Made by a program: the position numbers and the translations under genes
Shown: piece by piece, positions 8,555-17,320 of the stretch
How positions within the stretch are numbered: position 1 is the first letter of the stretch
Layout: each line of letters opens with the position of its first letter
Assembly (NCBI RefSeq): GCF_012034205.1
Contig: NZ_JAATEM010000042.1
Location: 1 to 53,237, forward strand
Reading direction: 5' to 3'
Length of the DNA stretch: 53,237 nt
DNA from: Streptomyces composti
GTDB taxonomy: Bacteria; Actinomycetota; Actinomycetes; Streptomycetales; Streptomycetaceae
Notes under the pieces: model-generated
What the model was told of the DNA's origin: nothing
Databases searched by the model: none
Seen by the model: only the letters and a program-made list of their open reading frames with translations

Positions 8555-8619
8555 CGACACAAGCCGTTAACGCCCGCGGACACCAGCCCGCCCCAGCCGC
8601 CCCTCCCCCGGAGCATCAC

Positions 8620-9666
8620 GTGGAACGCGTCGTCCAGTTCACCGGCCCCCGCCAGGTCGAGGTCGCCGAGCACCGGAGCCAGCCGCTGCCCGACGGGCAC
8701 CTGCGGGTGCGCACCCGCTTCTCGGGCATCTCCGCCGGCACCGAGCTCACCGCCTACCGCGGCACCAACCCGTACCTGACCCGCACCTGGGACCCCGGGG
8801 CACGGCTGTTCCGCGAGGGTGCGGCGGGCATGGAGTACCCGGTCGCGGGCTGGGGCTACTCCGAGGTCGGCGAGGTCACCGAGGTCGCCCCCGACGTCGA
8901 CGGCAGCCCCGGCGTGCCGTCCGCGGGCGATCTGGTGTGGGGCATCTGGGGCCACCGCAGCGAGGGCGTCGTCCCGGCCGAGCGGCTGACCGGTCACACC
9001 CTCCCCGACGGCCTGGAGGCCCTGGCCGGGTCCTTCGCCCGGGTCGGCGCCATCGCATACAACGCGGTCCTCGCCGCCGGCATCCACCTCGGCGAGGAGG
9101 TCGCCGTCTTCGGGCAGGGCGTCATCGGGCTGCTCACCACCCGCCTCGCCCAGCTCAGCGGCGCCACCGTCACCGCCGTCGACGCGCTCGACGGCCGCCT
9201 CGAGTGGGCCCGCAAGTACGGCGCCGACCGCACCCTCAACGCCCGCACCGACGCGGTCGCCGAGACCATCCGCGCGGCCACCGGCGGGCGCGGCGCCGAC
9301 ACCGCCATCGAGATCAGCGGCGTCCACCCGGCCCTGCACACCGCGCTGCGGTCCGTGACCGTGGACGGCACGGTGGTCGCCTCCGGCTTCTACCAGGGCG
9401 ACGGCATCGGGCTCAGGCTCGGCGACGAGTTCCACCACAACCGGGTGCGGCTGATCTGCTCGCAGATCGGGGGAGTGCCGCCGCACCTCGCCGGGCGCTG
9501 GACCGTGGAGCGGCTGCAGCAGACCTTCCTCTCCCTGGTCGCGGCCGGCCGTGTCGACGTCACCTCGCTGGTCAGCCATGTCGTACCGGTCGAGAACGCC
9601 GCCGAGGCGTACGCGCTGCTCGACGAGCGGCCGGGCGACGCGCTCCAGGTCGTGCTCTCGTTCTGA
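8620..9666 (+). CDS. Zinc-binding-type (MDR) alcohol/sugar dehydrogenase
   Basis: A 348-residue medium-chain dehydrogenase-like protein. The coenzyme motif is VAVFGQGVIGLL, followed by VTAVDALDGRLEWARKYGAD. The substrate domain includes GISAGTELTAYRGTN. It has only one cysteine (LICSQ) and lacks the Cys ligands of catalytic and structural zinc in classical members, so it resembles the zinc-independent branch. I start at GTG 8620, preceded by CCCCGGAG; sequence upstream to 8527 is promoter. It is the first gene of the rightward arm. It probably oxidises a sugar hydroxyl before or after cleavage; no precise reaction can be given. Confidence 0.82.
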   Translation: MERVVQFTGPRQVEVAEHRSQPLPDGHLRVRTRFSGISAGTELTAYRGTNPYLTRTWDPGARLFREGAAGMEYPVAGWGYSEVGEVTEVAPDVDGSPGVPSAGDLVWGIWGHRSEGVVPAERLTGHTLPDGLEALAGSFARVGAIAYNAVLAAGIHLGEEVAVFGQGVIGLLTTRLAQLSGATVTAVDALDGRLEWARKYGADRTLNARTDAVAETIRAATGGRGADTAIEISGVHPALHTALRSVTVDGTVVASGFYQGDGIGLRLGDEFHHNRVRLICSQIGGVPPHLAGRWTVERLQQTFLSLVAAGRVDVTSLVSHVVPVENAAEAYALLDERPGDALQVVLSF

Positions 9667-9748
9667 GCCCGCCCCGCAGTCCCGGCCCCCGCGGCCCCCG
9701 GGAAGAGTCGCGGTCTGCCCGCCGTGTCGCCGTTCCCCCCACCAGCTA

Positions 9749-9776
9749 GGCGCCCCGGACCTGACACCGGGGCGCC
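9749..9776 (+). terminator. Strong hairpin between dehydrogenase and isomerase genes
   Basis: A perfect 10-base-pair stem (GGCGCCCCGG at 9749-9758 and its complement at 9767-9776) closes loop ACCTGACA. It lies in the 186-base gap within an otherwise tightly packed operon. It may act as a partial terminator or processing site that lets the dehydrogenase be made in excess of the downstream genes. No separate promoter was recognised after it. Confidence 0.5.
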
Positions 9777-9852
9777 GGTCAGGCCCTCTGAAGCACATGA
9801 AGCCCGTGCGGAAGCACCCGGCGCCCACCCCAGGAAGGCACCCCGAGACACC

Positions 9853-10659
9853 ATGAAGCCCCTGAAGACCGCGGCCCAGGAGCAGTTGCTCCCCGGCGAG
9901 ACCCTCCAGGAGAAGTGGGAGTTCGCGCAGGCCGCCGGCTACGACGGCATCGAGCTGCGCGCCCAGGGCGACTTCCGCTTCCGCGAGCGGCTGCCCGAGC
10001 TGAAGCAGGCGCTCGCCGACGGCGTGGTGATGCCGACCGTCTGCGTGGACATGCTGCACTTCTTCGGCGCCTTCGACGCCGGGCTGCGCCGCGACGCCGT
10101 CGAGCAGATGAAGTCGCAGCTGTCGGTGATCGCCGAGATCGGCGGCCTCGGCGCGCAGACCCCCGCCTCGTACGGGATGTTCTCGCGCCGGCTGCCGCCC
10201 TTCGAGCCGCCGCGCAGCGAGGAGGAGGACCGCGAGGTGCTGCTCGCCGGGCTCACCGAACTGGGCGAGCACGCCCGCCGGGAGGGCGTGACCCTCTTCC
10301 TCGAGCCGCTCAACCGCTACGAGGACCACATGGTCAACCGTCTCGAGCAGGCCGCCGGGCTGATCCGCGAGACCGGACTGGACTCGGTGCGGATCGGCAT
10401 CGACAGCTACCACATGAACATCGAGGAGGCCGACCCGGCCGCCGCGATCCTGGCCCACGCGGAGTGGATCGGACACGCGCAGGTCTCCGACTCCAACCGC
10501 TTCCAGCCCGGCGCGGGGCACCTCGACTGGCAGTCGTGGATCGGAGCGCTGCGGGCCGCCGGATACGACGGCTGGCTGGCAGCCGAGTGCCGGCTGACCG
10601 GCGACCCGGTCGAGGCGGTCCGGTCCGTTCCGGCGACGCTGCGGAGGTACGGGGCGTGA
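9853..10659 (+). CDS. Sugar phosphate isomerase/epimerase family protein (TIM barrel)
   Basis: A 268-residue xylose-isomerase-like TIM-barrel protein. Likely metal-binding residues are seen in FLEPLNRYEDHM, in IGIDSYHMNIEEAD, in HAQVSDSNRFQPGAGHLDW and in AAECRLTGD, following the E-D-H-E order of the family. The start is ATG 9853. It overlaps the following hydrolase gene by four bases (GTGA at 10656-10659). Members act on keto or aldo sugars, inosose, or 3-keto glycosides. Between a dehydrogenase and two glycosidases it could process an oxidised sugar. The exact reaction is open. Confidence 0.82.
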   Translation: MKPLKTAAQEQLLPGETLQEKWEFAQAAGYDGIELRAQGDFRFRERLPELKQALADGVVMPTVCVDMLHFFGAFDAGLRRDAVEQMKSQLSVIAEIGGLGAQTPASYGMFSRRLPPFEPPRSEEEDREVLLAGLTELGEHARREGVTLFLEPLNRYEDHMVNRLEQAAGLIRETGLDSVRIGIDSYHMNIEEADPAAAILAHAEWIGHAQVSDSNRFQPGAGHLDWQSWIGALRAAGYDGWLAAECRLTGDPVEAVRSVPATLRRYGA

Positions 10660-11987
10660 CCGTGCTCCTGGACACCGCTCCCCCGTCCGTGTACGCCTCC
10701 GCGGCGGCGGTGCTGGTGCGCAACTGGACCGGCTCCTCCACCGTGCCCTCCCGCACCCTGTATCCGCACCAGTGGAGCTGGGACTCGGCGTTCATCGCGA
10801 TCGGCCTGCGCCATCTGTCGGTGCGCCGGGCGCAGCGCGAACTGGAGTCGCTGCTCGGCGCCCAGTGGGGCGACGGGCGCGTCCCGCACATCGTGTTCAA
10901 CCCCTCGGTGCCGCACACCGCGTACTTCCCGAGCCCCGACTTCTGGCGCAGCAGCGCCGCGGGCGCCGCGAGCGGGGCGCCGGCCGGCACCGAGACCTCC
11001 GGTCTGGTGCAGCCGCCGGTGCACGCGCTCGCCGCATGGCTGGTGCACCGGGCCGACCCGGCCGCCTCCGAGCGGCGCGGCTTCCTGCAGCGGGTGTATC
11101 CGCGGCTGGTGGCCTGGCACTCCTACCTCACCGGCCGCCGCGACCTCGGCGGCGCCGGCCTGACGGCGAACGTGCACCCGTGGGAGCCGGGCATGGACAA
11201 CAGCCCGGTGTGGGACGGCCCGCTGTCCCGGATCGAGCCGGTGCCGGCCGGCTCGTACCGGCGCGCCGACCTCGACCACGGCGACCCGGCGGACCGGCCC
11301 ACCGACCTGGACTACGGCCGCTATGTGCGGCTCGCCGCCGACTACCGAGACCGGGGCTACGCCGACGACGCCCACGCCTTCGCCGTGGAGGACCCGGGCG
11401 CCAACGCGCTGCTGATCGCCTCCGAGCACGCCCTCGCCGGGATCGCCGCCGAGGTGGGCGCGGACCCCGCGCCGCACCGGGAGCGGGCGGCTCGCCTGAC
11501 CGGCGCGCTGCTGGAGCGGCTGTGGGACGCCAGGGACGGGATCTTCCGCTGCCGGGACGTGATCTCCGGCGAACCGATCGACGAGCGCGGAGTCGCGGGG
11601 CTGATGCCGCTGCTGGTGCCCGGTCTGCCCGCCGAGGTCGTCGGGGCCCTGCACGCCACCCTCACCGGCCCGCACTTCCGGCTCGGCGAGCTGCCGTTGG
11701 TGCCCTCGTACGACCTGAAGGGACCGGCGTTCGACCCCTCGCGGTACTGGCGCGGGCCGGCCTGGTTCAACACCGCGTGGGTGATCGAGCGCGGGCTGCG
11801 GCAGTACGGGCTGCTCGGCGACGCGGACGCGCTGCGCTCCGCGGTGGTCTCGGGCGCGGTGGAGTCCCGGTTCGCCGAGTACGTCGACCCGTTCACCGGT
11901 GAGGGGCACGGCACGCGCGGCTTCGCGTGGACGGCGGCGCTGGCGCTGGACCTGGCGATGACGACGGTGACGGCGGTGACGACATGA
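10656..11987 (+). CDS. MGH1-like (GH63-type) glycoside hydrolase
   Basis: A 443-residue (alpha/alpha)6-barrel hydrolase. The N-terminal LYPHQWSWDSAFIAIGLRHL and GRVPHIVFNPSV, the central NVHPWEPGMDNSPVWDG, and the C-terminal RYWRGPAWFNTAWVIERGL are the hallmarks of the MGH1-like/GH63 group. That group includes bacterial glucosylglycerate and mannosylglycerate hydrolases. The Asp in SWDSAF and the acidic residue in HPWEPGMDNSP probably shape the active site. The start is GTG 10656, overlapping the isomerase stop and preceded by GGAGG. There is no signal peptide, so it acts on imported glycoside in the cytoplasm. An alpha-glucosidic substrate is likely; glucosylglycerate is one possibility. Confidence 0.82.
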   Translation: MTVLLDTAPPSVYASAAAVLVRNWTGSSTVPSRTLYPHQWSWDSAFIAIGLRHLSVRRAQRELESLLGAQWGDGRVPHIVFNPSVPHTAYFPSPDFWRSSAAGAASGAPAGTETSGLVQPPVHALAAWLVHRADPAASERRGFLQRVYPRLVAWHSYLTGRRDLGGAGLTANVHPWEPGMDNSPVWDGPLSRIEPVPAGSYRRADLDHGDPADRPTDLDYGRYVRLAADYRDRGYADDAHAFAVEDPGANALLIASEHALAGIAAEVGADPAPHRERAARLTGALLERLWDARDGIFRCRDVISGEPIDERGVAGLMPLLVPGLPAEVVGALHATLTGPHFRLGELPLVPSYDLKGPAFDPSRYWRGPAWFNTAWVIERGLRQYGLLGDADALRSAVVSGAVESRFAEYVDPFTGEGHGTRGFAWTAALALDLAMTTVTAVTT

Positions 11988-13900
11988 GGAGAGACCAGGT
12001 GCTTCTGGTGAGGGACGGCACGTTCGCGGCGCTGAGCCCGTCCGGCGGGATCACCGGGCGCCGGGGCACGGCCCCCGACGGCCTGTTCCGCTGCGACGCG
12101 CGGCATCTGAGCCGCTGGCGGCTCACCGTGGACGGCGCGGAGCCGTCGGTGCTGTCGCCGGCGGCGGACGGCGCGGTGCCCGCGGTGTCGGTGCTGATGC
12201 CGCGGGGCGTGCGGGACGAGCCCGCCGCGTACACCGTCTTCCGTGAGCAGGCGGTCGCCTCCGGAGTGCTGCTGGAGCGGCTGCGCCTGGTCGGCAACCG
12301 GCCGGTGGGGACGACGGTCCGTCTGGAGCTGGTGGCCGACGCCGACTTCGCGGACCAGTTCGAGCTGCGGTCGGACGGGCGGGAGTACGACAAGGGCGAC
12401 GGCCGGCGGTCGGTCGAGGTGCTGCCCGACGGCGCCGAGTTCGGCTACCGCCGGGGCGAGGACTGGTCGGCGTCCACCACGGTGCGCGGCACCCCGGCCC
12501 CGGACTCGGTCCGGGACACCGGGGAGGGTGTGCTGCTCGGCTGGACACTGACGCTGCCGCCGCACGGCGAGGCGGAGCTGACGGTGCGGGCCGAGGCCCG
12601 CACGCCCGGCGGGCGGGCGGTGTCCGAGGTGGCGTCCCCAGCCCGGGCGGCGGCCGAACTGGCGGCGGACATCGAGGAGTTCGCCCTGCCCTGGGTGGTG
12701 GAGGGCACGGACCGGCTGGCCCGCGCCTGCGCCCAGGGGCTCGCCGACCTCGCCCTGCTGCGGGTGCCGGCCACCGGACCCGACGGCGAGGAGCTGCGCG
12801 TGCCCGGCGCCGGAATCCCCTGGTTCCTCACCCTGTTCGGGCGGGACTCGCTGCTCACCTCGCTGTTCGCGCTGCCCTACCGTCCCGCGCTGGCCGAGCA
12901 CACCCTGCTGGCGCTCGCCGCGACCCAGGGCACCGGGTACGACGTTCTCCGCAACGAGCAGCCGGGGCGCATCGTGCACGAGGTGCGCAGCGGGGAGCTG
13001 GCGCACTTCCGGCAGGTCCCGTTCGGGCGCTACTACGGGGCGGTCGACTCCACACCGCTGTTCCTGGTGCTGCTGCACGCCCACCGGGAGCTGGCCGCCC
13101 GGCTGGAGCGCCACGCGCGGGCCGCCGTCGACTGGATGCTCGGCGACGGCGGGCTGACCGAGCACGGCTGGCTGGTCTACACGCCCGACCCGAACGGTCT
13201 GGTCACCCAGAACTGGAAGGACTCCGCGGGCGCGATCTGCTTCGCCGACGGCACCGAGGCGACCGGCCCGGTCGCGGTCGCCGAGGTCCAGGGCTACGCC
13301 TACGACGCGCTGGTGCGGACCGCCGAGCTGGCCCGCGAGGTGTGGGACGACCCGGACTACGCCCACCGTCTCGAGTCGGTGGCGGCGGATCTGCGGGCCC
13401 GCTTCCACCGCGACTTCTGGCTGCCGGAGCAGGACTTCCCGGCCCTCGCCCTGGACGGCGAGGGGCGCCGGGCGGACGCGCTCGCCTCCGACGCCGGGCA
13501 TCTGCTGTGGTCGGGCATCCTGGACGCGGAGCGGGCGGCGCGGGTCGGACGGCGGCTGCTGGAGCCGGACTTCTTCTCCGGCTGGGCGGTGCGCACCCTC
13601 GCCTCCGGGCAGGCCCCGTACCACCCGCTCTCCTACCACCGGGGCAGCTGCTGGCCGCACGACAACGCGGTGATCGCCCTCGGCCTGGCCCGTCACGGCC
13701 TGACCGAGGAGCTGCGCACCCTGGCCGACGGGCTCCTGGCAGCGGCGGAGCAGCACGGCTGGCGCCTCCCCGAGGTGATGGCCGGCTACTCCACCACCGA
13801 CCACCCGGCCCCGGTCCCCTACCCGCACTCCTGCTCCCCGCAGGCCTGGGCGGCGGCGACTCCGCTGGCCCTGCTCACGGCCCTGCGGGGCGGCCACTGA
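11984..13900 (+). CDS. Glycogen debranching N-terminal domain / amylo-alpha-1,6-glucosidase-like hydrolase
   Basis: A 638-residue cytoplasmic protein. The beta-rich N-terminal domain (GLFRCDARHLSRWRLTVDG, residues 31-49, through about 220) resembles the GDE_N_bis domain. A helical barrel follows with PWFLTLFGRDSLLTSL, GRYYGAVDSTPLFL, QNWKDSAGAI, and YHRGSCWPHDNAVIA near the C-terminus. These are GH15/GDE-like active-site regions. The ATG at 11984 overlaps the previous stop (ATGA), so the two hydrolases are coupled. Proteins of this layout are often annotated as amylo-alpha-1,6-glucosidase, but true glycogen debranching is unproven. Here it probably trims an imported glucoside. Confidence 0.83.
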   Translation: MRRDQVLLVRDGTFAALSPSGGITGRRGTAPDGLFRCDARHLSRWRLTVDGAEPSVLSPAADGAVPAVSVLMPRGVRDEPAAYTVFREQAVASGVLLERLRLVGNRPVGTTVRLELVADADFADQFELRSDGREYDKGDGRRSVEVLPDGAEFGYRRGEDWSASTTVRGTPAPDSVRDTGEGVLLGWTLTLPPHGEAELTVRAEARTPGGRAVSEVASPARAAAELAADIEEFALPWVVEGTDRLARACAQGLADLALLRVPATGPDGEELRVPGAGIPWFLTLFGRDSLLTSLFALPYRPALAEHTLLALAATQGTGYDVLRNEQPGRIVHEVRSGELAHFRQVPFGRYYGAVDSTPLFLVLLHAHRELAARLERHARAAVDWMLGDGGLTEHGWLVYTPDPNGLVTQNWKDSAGAICFADGTEATGPVAVAEVQGYAYDALVRTAELAREVWDDPDYAHRLESVAADLRARFHRDFWLPEQDFPALALDGEGRRADALASDAGHLLWSGILDAERAARVGRRLLEPDFFSGWAVRTLASGQAPYHPLSYHRGSCWPHDNAVIALGLARHGLTEELRTLADGLLAAAEQHGWRLPEVMAGYSTTDHPAPVPYPHSCSPQAWAAATPLALLTALRGGH

Positions 13901-13934
13901 GACGGAGGGCGTCGGCGGCCGTTCGGCGTGGCCT

Positions 13935-13974
13935 CCCGGCGGGCCGTGGGTGCGGCTCCGGGACGCCCGCCGGG
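13935..13974. terminator. Hairpin between convergent debranching-type hydrolase and arcA
   Basis: Arms CCCGGCGGGC (13935-13944) and its complement (13965-13974) enclose a 20-base loop, just after the hydrolase stop and before the arcA stop. It is a likely bidirectional terminator at the right end of the sugar island. Confidence 0.5.
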
Positions 13975-14000
13975 CGGTCCGGCTCACGCCGCGCCGGGAC

Positions 14001-15227
14001 TCAGCCGACCGGGTCGCGCTCCACCGGGCAGCTCATGCAGCGGGGGCCGCCGCGGCCGCGGCCCAGTTCGCTGCCGGGGATCTCGATGACCTCGATGCCC
14101 TGCTTGCGCAGATGCGTGTTGGTGGTGGAGTTCCGTTCGTAGGCGACGACCACGCCCGGCTCCACCGCCAGGACGTTGCAGCCGTCGTCCCACTGCTCGC
14201 GCTCCGCCGAGTGCACGTCCTGGGTGGCGGTCAGCACCCGGATCTCACTGAGCCCCAGGGCGGCGGCGATGGCGCGGTGCATGTGCTCCGGCGGATGGTC
14301 GGTGACCTTCAGCTCCTTCTCGCCGGCGCCCGGTTCGATGGTGTACGAGCGCAGCATGCCCAGACCCGCGTACTGGGTGAAGGTGTCACCGTCGATCATC
14401 GTCATCACGGTGTCGAGGTGCATGAAGGCGCGTCTCTTCGGCATGTCCAGGGCCACGATGGTCTGCGCCGAACCGGCCGCGAACAGCTTGTGCGCCAGCA
14501 TCTCCACCGCCTGCGGGGTGGTCCGCTCGCTCATCCCGATCAGCACCGCGCCGTTGCCGATGACCAGCACGTCGCCGCCCTCGATGGTGGACGGGTAGTC
14601 GGCCTGCCCCTCGGACCAGACGTTGAAGCGCTCCCGGGTGAACAGCGGATGGTGCCGGTAGATCGCCTCGAAGTGCACCGTCTCGCGCTGCCGCGCCGGC
14701 CAGCGCATGGCGTTGATGGCGACCCCGTCGTAGATCCAGGCGGAGGTGTCCCGGGTGAAGAGGTGGTTGGGCAGCGGGTCGAGCAGGAAGTCGTCCAGCT
14801 CCATGGCGTGGAAGCGCACCGAGACCGGCTCGGCGTGGGCGTCCAGGAACTCCCGCTTGGTCATGCCGCCGACCAGCGCCGAGGCCAGTTCCGCCGCGGG
14901 AAGGGTCTCGAAGGCGGCCCGCAGATGGTCGGTGGCCAGCGGTCCGTACTCCTTCTCGTCGAAGACCCGGTCCAGGACGAGTGCCCGCGCGGCCGGGATC
15001 TCCAGCGTCTCGGTGAGCAGATCGCCGAAGAGGTGCACGGTGACGCCCCGGTCCCGCAGCACGTCCGCGAAGCCGTCGTGCTCGGCACGTGCCCGGCGCA
15101 CCCAGAGCACGTCGTCGAAGAGCAGCGCGTCCTTGTTGCTCGGCGTCAGCCGTTTCAGCTCGAGGTCGGGCCGGTGCAGGATGACGCGGCGCAGTCGCCC
15201 GGCCTCGGAGTCGACGTGGTAGGTCAT
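14001..15227 (-). CDS. arcA: Arginine deiminase
   Basis: A 408-residue enzyme that hydrolyses arginine to citrulline and ammonia. All guanidino-group-modifying elements are present: FTRDTSAWIYDGVAIN, EGGDVLVIGNGAVLIG, FMHLDTVMTMIDGDTF (catalytic His), and the C-terminal GGPRCMSCPVERDP with catalytic Cys at about 397. I start at ATG 15227, where the family N-terminus (YHVDSEAGRLRRVILHRP) begins; AGGA lies seven bases upstream. Arginine deiminase feeds the OTCase/carbamate kinase pathway, but no arcC or antiporter lies here. Its usual partner argF stands at the other side of the sugar island. Confidence 0.93.
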   Translation of the reverse strand: MTYHVDSEAGRLRRVILHRPDLELKRLTPSNKDALLFDDVLWVRRARAEHDGFADVLRDRGVTVHLFGDLLTETLEIPAARALVLDRVFDEKEYGPLATDHLRAAFETLPAAELASALVGGMTKREFLDAHAEPVSVRFHAMELDDFLLDPLPNHLFTRDTSAWIYDGVAINAMRWPARQRETVHFEAIYRHHPLFTRERFNVWSEGQADYPSTIEGGDVLVIGNGAVLIGMSERTTPQAVEMLAHKLFAAGSAQTIVALDMPKRRAFMHLDTVMTMIDGDTFTQYAGLGMLRSYTIEPGAGEKELKVTDHPPEHMHRAIAAALGLSEIRVLTATQDVHSAEREQWDDGCNVLAVEPGVVVAYERNSTTNTHLRKQGIEVIEIPGSELGRGRGGPRCMSCPVERDPVG

Positions 15228-15571
15228 GCCTCCATCCTGACCACTCGAGCGCCTGTTCACCCCCCTGTTGCGCAGACTCGTCGGTGCCCCGGCAGCCGCG
15301 GGCCCGTCAGCCGCCCGGGCCTCCCCGCGGACCCACTGCCTGGCGTGTCGTGTCCTCAACCGGCTCAGGGGCCGTCGTGCCGCCGGGGCGGTGTGGGTGT
15401 CCCTCCCGGGCGGAGCCGAGCGTGGGGAGGTGGGCGACGCCGACGGCCCGGATGGCCGACCTGGTGCGGCGGGACTCCCTGTCCGCCGGCCTCCGGCGTT
15501 CCCGGCCGGCGGCGCCCGGCGGGGGCGGTGAGGTGGGCGCAGCGGCACCCTGCCGGGCGCGGGCCGGCGGG

Positions 15572-17290
15572 TCACCCCGCGAGCCGGGCCGGCAGCAGTT
15601 CGGGGCGGGCCAGCATGCGCCGGGCGGCGGAGCCCGGCTCCAGCGCGGCCCGGGCGACGATCCAGCCGGCGAGCAGATGCGGGTCGCCGGGCTCGCGGGC
15701 CAGTTCCTTGGCGTAGCCCTCGAGGGCGGCGGCCGGGTCGCCGGCGGCGAGGTGTTCGTCGGGGGTGCGCGGCTGCTCGGGCGCGGTGGCGAAGGCGTGC
15801 GTGCGGTGGTCGGGCCAGGGAGCGCGGTCGGGGCGCAGCGGCGGGGTGCCGGGCGGTGCGTCACCGGCGAGCGGGGCGCCCTGCGTCCCGGCCGGGCGGG
15901 CCACGTTGCGCAGGCGCCACTCGGTGCGGTGCAGGGCGGCGGCGGTGCGGGCCCGGGTGAGGGCGGCCGGGTCGACGGGCTCGCGCAGCCAGCCGTCGAG
16001 GGTGCGGGCGAGGGCCGTGACGAGGGCGTGCCCGGCGGGGGTGAGCCGGCCGCTGGTGAGCAGGGTGCGCACCACGAGCCGGCTCTGGGTGCGGCGCAGC
16101 GCGAAGTGGTAGGCGGCGGTCCCGGCGTGCTCGGGCTCGGCCAGACGGTCGCGCCAGAATCCGGCGACGCCGGTGAAGGCGTAGGCGCCGTGCAGCAGGC
16201 CGGTGAGGTGGCGCGGGTCGTGGCGCCAGGGGGCGTAGTAGTGCTCGGCCCGGTCGTCGTCGAGCAGTGGGAAGAGGTGGATGAGGGCGGCGAGCTTGCT
16301 GTGCTGGAACTCGTGGACCAGCGCCTCGGCGAGCGCGGTCGCCGAGGCGGGCCGGGCGATGACCATGGCGCCGTAGGAGTCGCCGCTGGAGGCGGACACC
16401 CGGACGTCGGGCGGCGGCTCGGGCAGCAGGCTGGTCCGCTCCCAGGGCACGATGGTCCGGATCACGGCGGGGTCGAGCCGTCCGGGCGGGCCCGCGTCGC
16501 CCGCCGCGGCGAGGATGCCGGCGGCCTCGTCGAACAGCCGCTGCCAGGCCCGGGCCTCGTCGGCGTCCAGGCGGGCGGGCGGCACGGGGCCGTCGAGGTC
16601 GCGGTAGGGGTCCAGGTCCTCCAGCTGGACGGCGGCGTCGCCGGCGGGCGTGGTGAGCGTGCGCAGCGGCAGCCAGTGCAGCGTCTCGGTGCGGGCGGCG
16701 TCGCCGACGGGCACCGGTCGCGGACGGCATCTCAGGGAGGCGGGACGCCCGGCCCGGTCGGGCCCGGTGAGCGTGAGTTCTCCCGCGCGGGTCCTGGCCC
16801 GGCCGGCCGTCAGCCCTCCGGCGCCCTCCGGAAGGCACGCGGTGCCAAGCCCCGGCAGGGACAGGGCTCCGTCGACCAGCGGCACCAGCAGGTCGGTGTC
16901 GGTGCCGGCGTGCAGGGCCGCGGCGACGGTGAGCGCGTTGAGCCGCCCCGCTTCGGCCCACAGCGGCGGTCCGGTCGCGGTGCCGTGCACCCGGCGCAGC
17001 AGGTGGGCGATCCAGCCGCCCGTGGTCGGTGCGAGCAGCAGCCGGTCCACCGGCTCGGGCGCGCGCTCGGCCGCCTCCTTCAGCAGCCGCCAGGCCTCGG
17101 CGGCCGGGGTGAGCGGTGTGGGCAGGTCCTGAAGGTGGTCCAGGACGGTGCGCAGCAGCAGCAACCGGCGGGCGCGCTCGGCCCGTTCGAGGAAGGCCAG
17201 GGCCTCGGCGGAGCCTCCGCCGGCGGCCAGTTCCGCGAACAGGTGCTCGGGCATGCGGAACGGGGTGGGGCGCTGCTCGGCGGTCGTCAC
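15572..17290 (-). CDS. HExxH-motif peptide-modification enzyme (alpha-ketoglutarate HExxH peptide beta-hydroxylase-like)
   Basis: A 572-residue protein. The mostly helical N-terminal half (HLFAELAAGGGSAEALAFL onwards) precedes ALVHEFQHSKLAAL, with HEFQH at 326-330. RAEHYYAPWRHDPRHLTGLLHGAYAF follows, which is the arrangement of the HEXXH motif-containing domain found fused to, or beside, radical SAM enzymes of FxSxx-COOH systems. Fused versions have been shown to beta-hydroxylate residues of ribosomal peptides; the motif binds iron rather than making a peptidase. This one stands alone, with no radical SAM enzyme nearby. The start is GTG 17290, preceded by GGAGGTCACC. Immediately upstream is a 74-residue putative precursor gene. 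The C-terminal 60 residues look TPR-like (AAGDPAAALEGYAKELAREP). A metallopeptidase is the alternative. Confidence 0.72.
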   Translation of the reverse strand: MTTAEQRPTPFRMPEHLFAELAAGGGSAEALAFLERAERARRLLLLRTVLDHLQDLPTPLTPAAEAWRLLKEAAERAPEPVDRLLLAPTTGGWIAHLLRRVHGTATGPPLWAEAGRLNALTVAAALHAGTDTDLLVPLVDGALSLPGLGTACLPEGAGGLTAGRARTRAGELTLTGPDRAGRPASLRCRPRPVPVGDAARTETLHWLPLRTLTTPAGDAAVQLEDLDPYRDLDGPVPPARLDADEARAWQRLFDEAAGILAAAGDAGPPGRLDPAVIRTIVPWERTSLLPEPPPDVRVSASSGDSYGAMVIARPASATALAEALVHEFQHSKLAALIHLFPLLDDDRAEHYYAPWRHDPRHLTGLLHGAYAFTGVAGFWRDRLAEPEHAGTAAYHFALRRTQSRLVVRTLLTSGRLTPAGHALVTALARTLDGWLREPVDPAALTRARTAAALHRTEWRLRNVARPAGTQGAPLAGDAPPGTPPLRPDRAPWPDHRTHAFATAPEQPRTPDEHLAAGDPAAALEGYAKELAREPGDPHLLAGWIVARAALEPGSAARRMLARPELLPARLAG

Positions 17291-17297
17291 CGGTGAC
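17286..17297. promoter_or_regulatory. Perfect 12-base palindrome over the HExxH gene start codon
   Basis: GTCACCGGTGAC is its own reverse complement and covers the GTG start and the end of the spacer after GGAGG. On mRNA it could form a dimer or small hairpin that masks initiation. On DNA it could bind a dimeric regulator. Both are inferences. Confidence 0.3.
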
Positions 17298-17320
17298 CTC
17301 CGGTCGGTGGGCGGGCATGC

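Noticed and set aside
2921..13900. An ABC ATPase belonging to the sugar island or the das operon
   Set aside because: No ABC ATPase gene was found in either locus. The only RecF/ABC-like ATPase (34672-35949) is not of sugar-import type.
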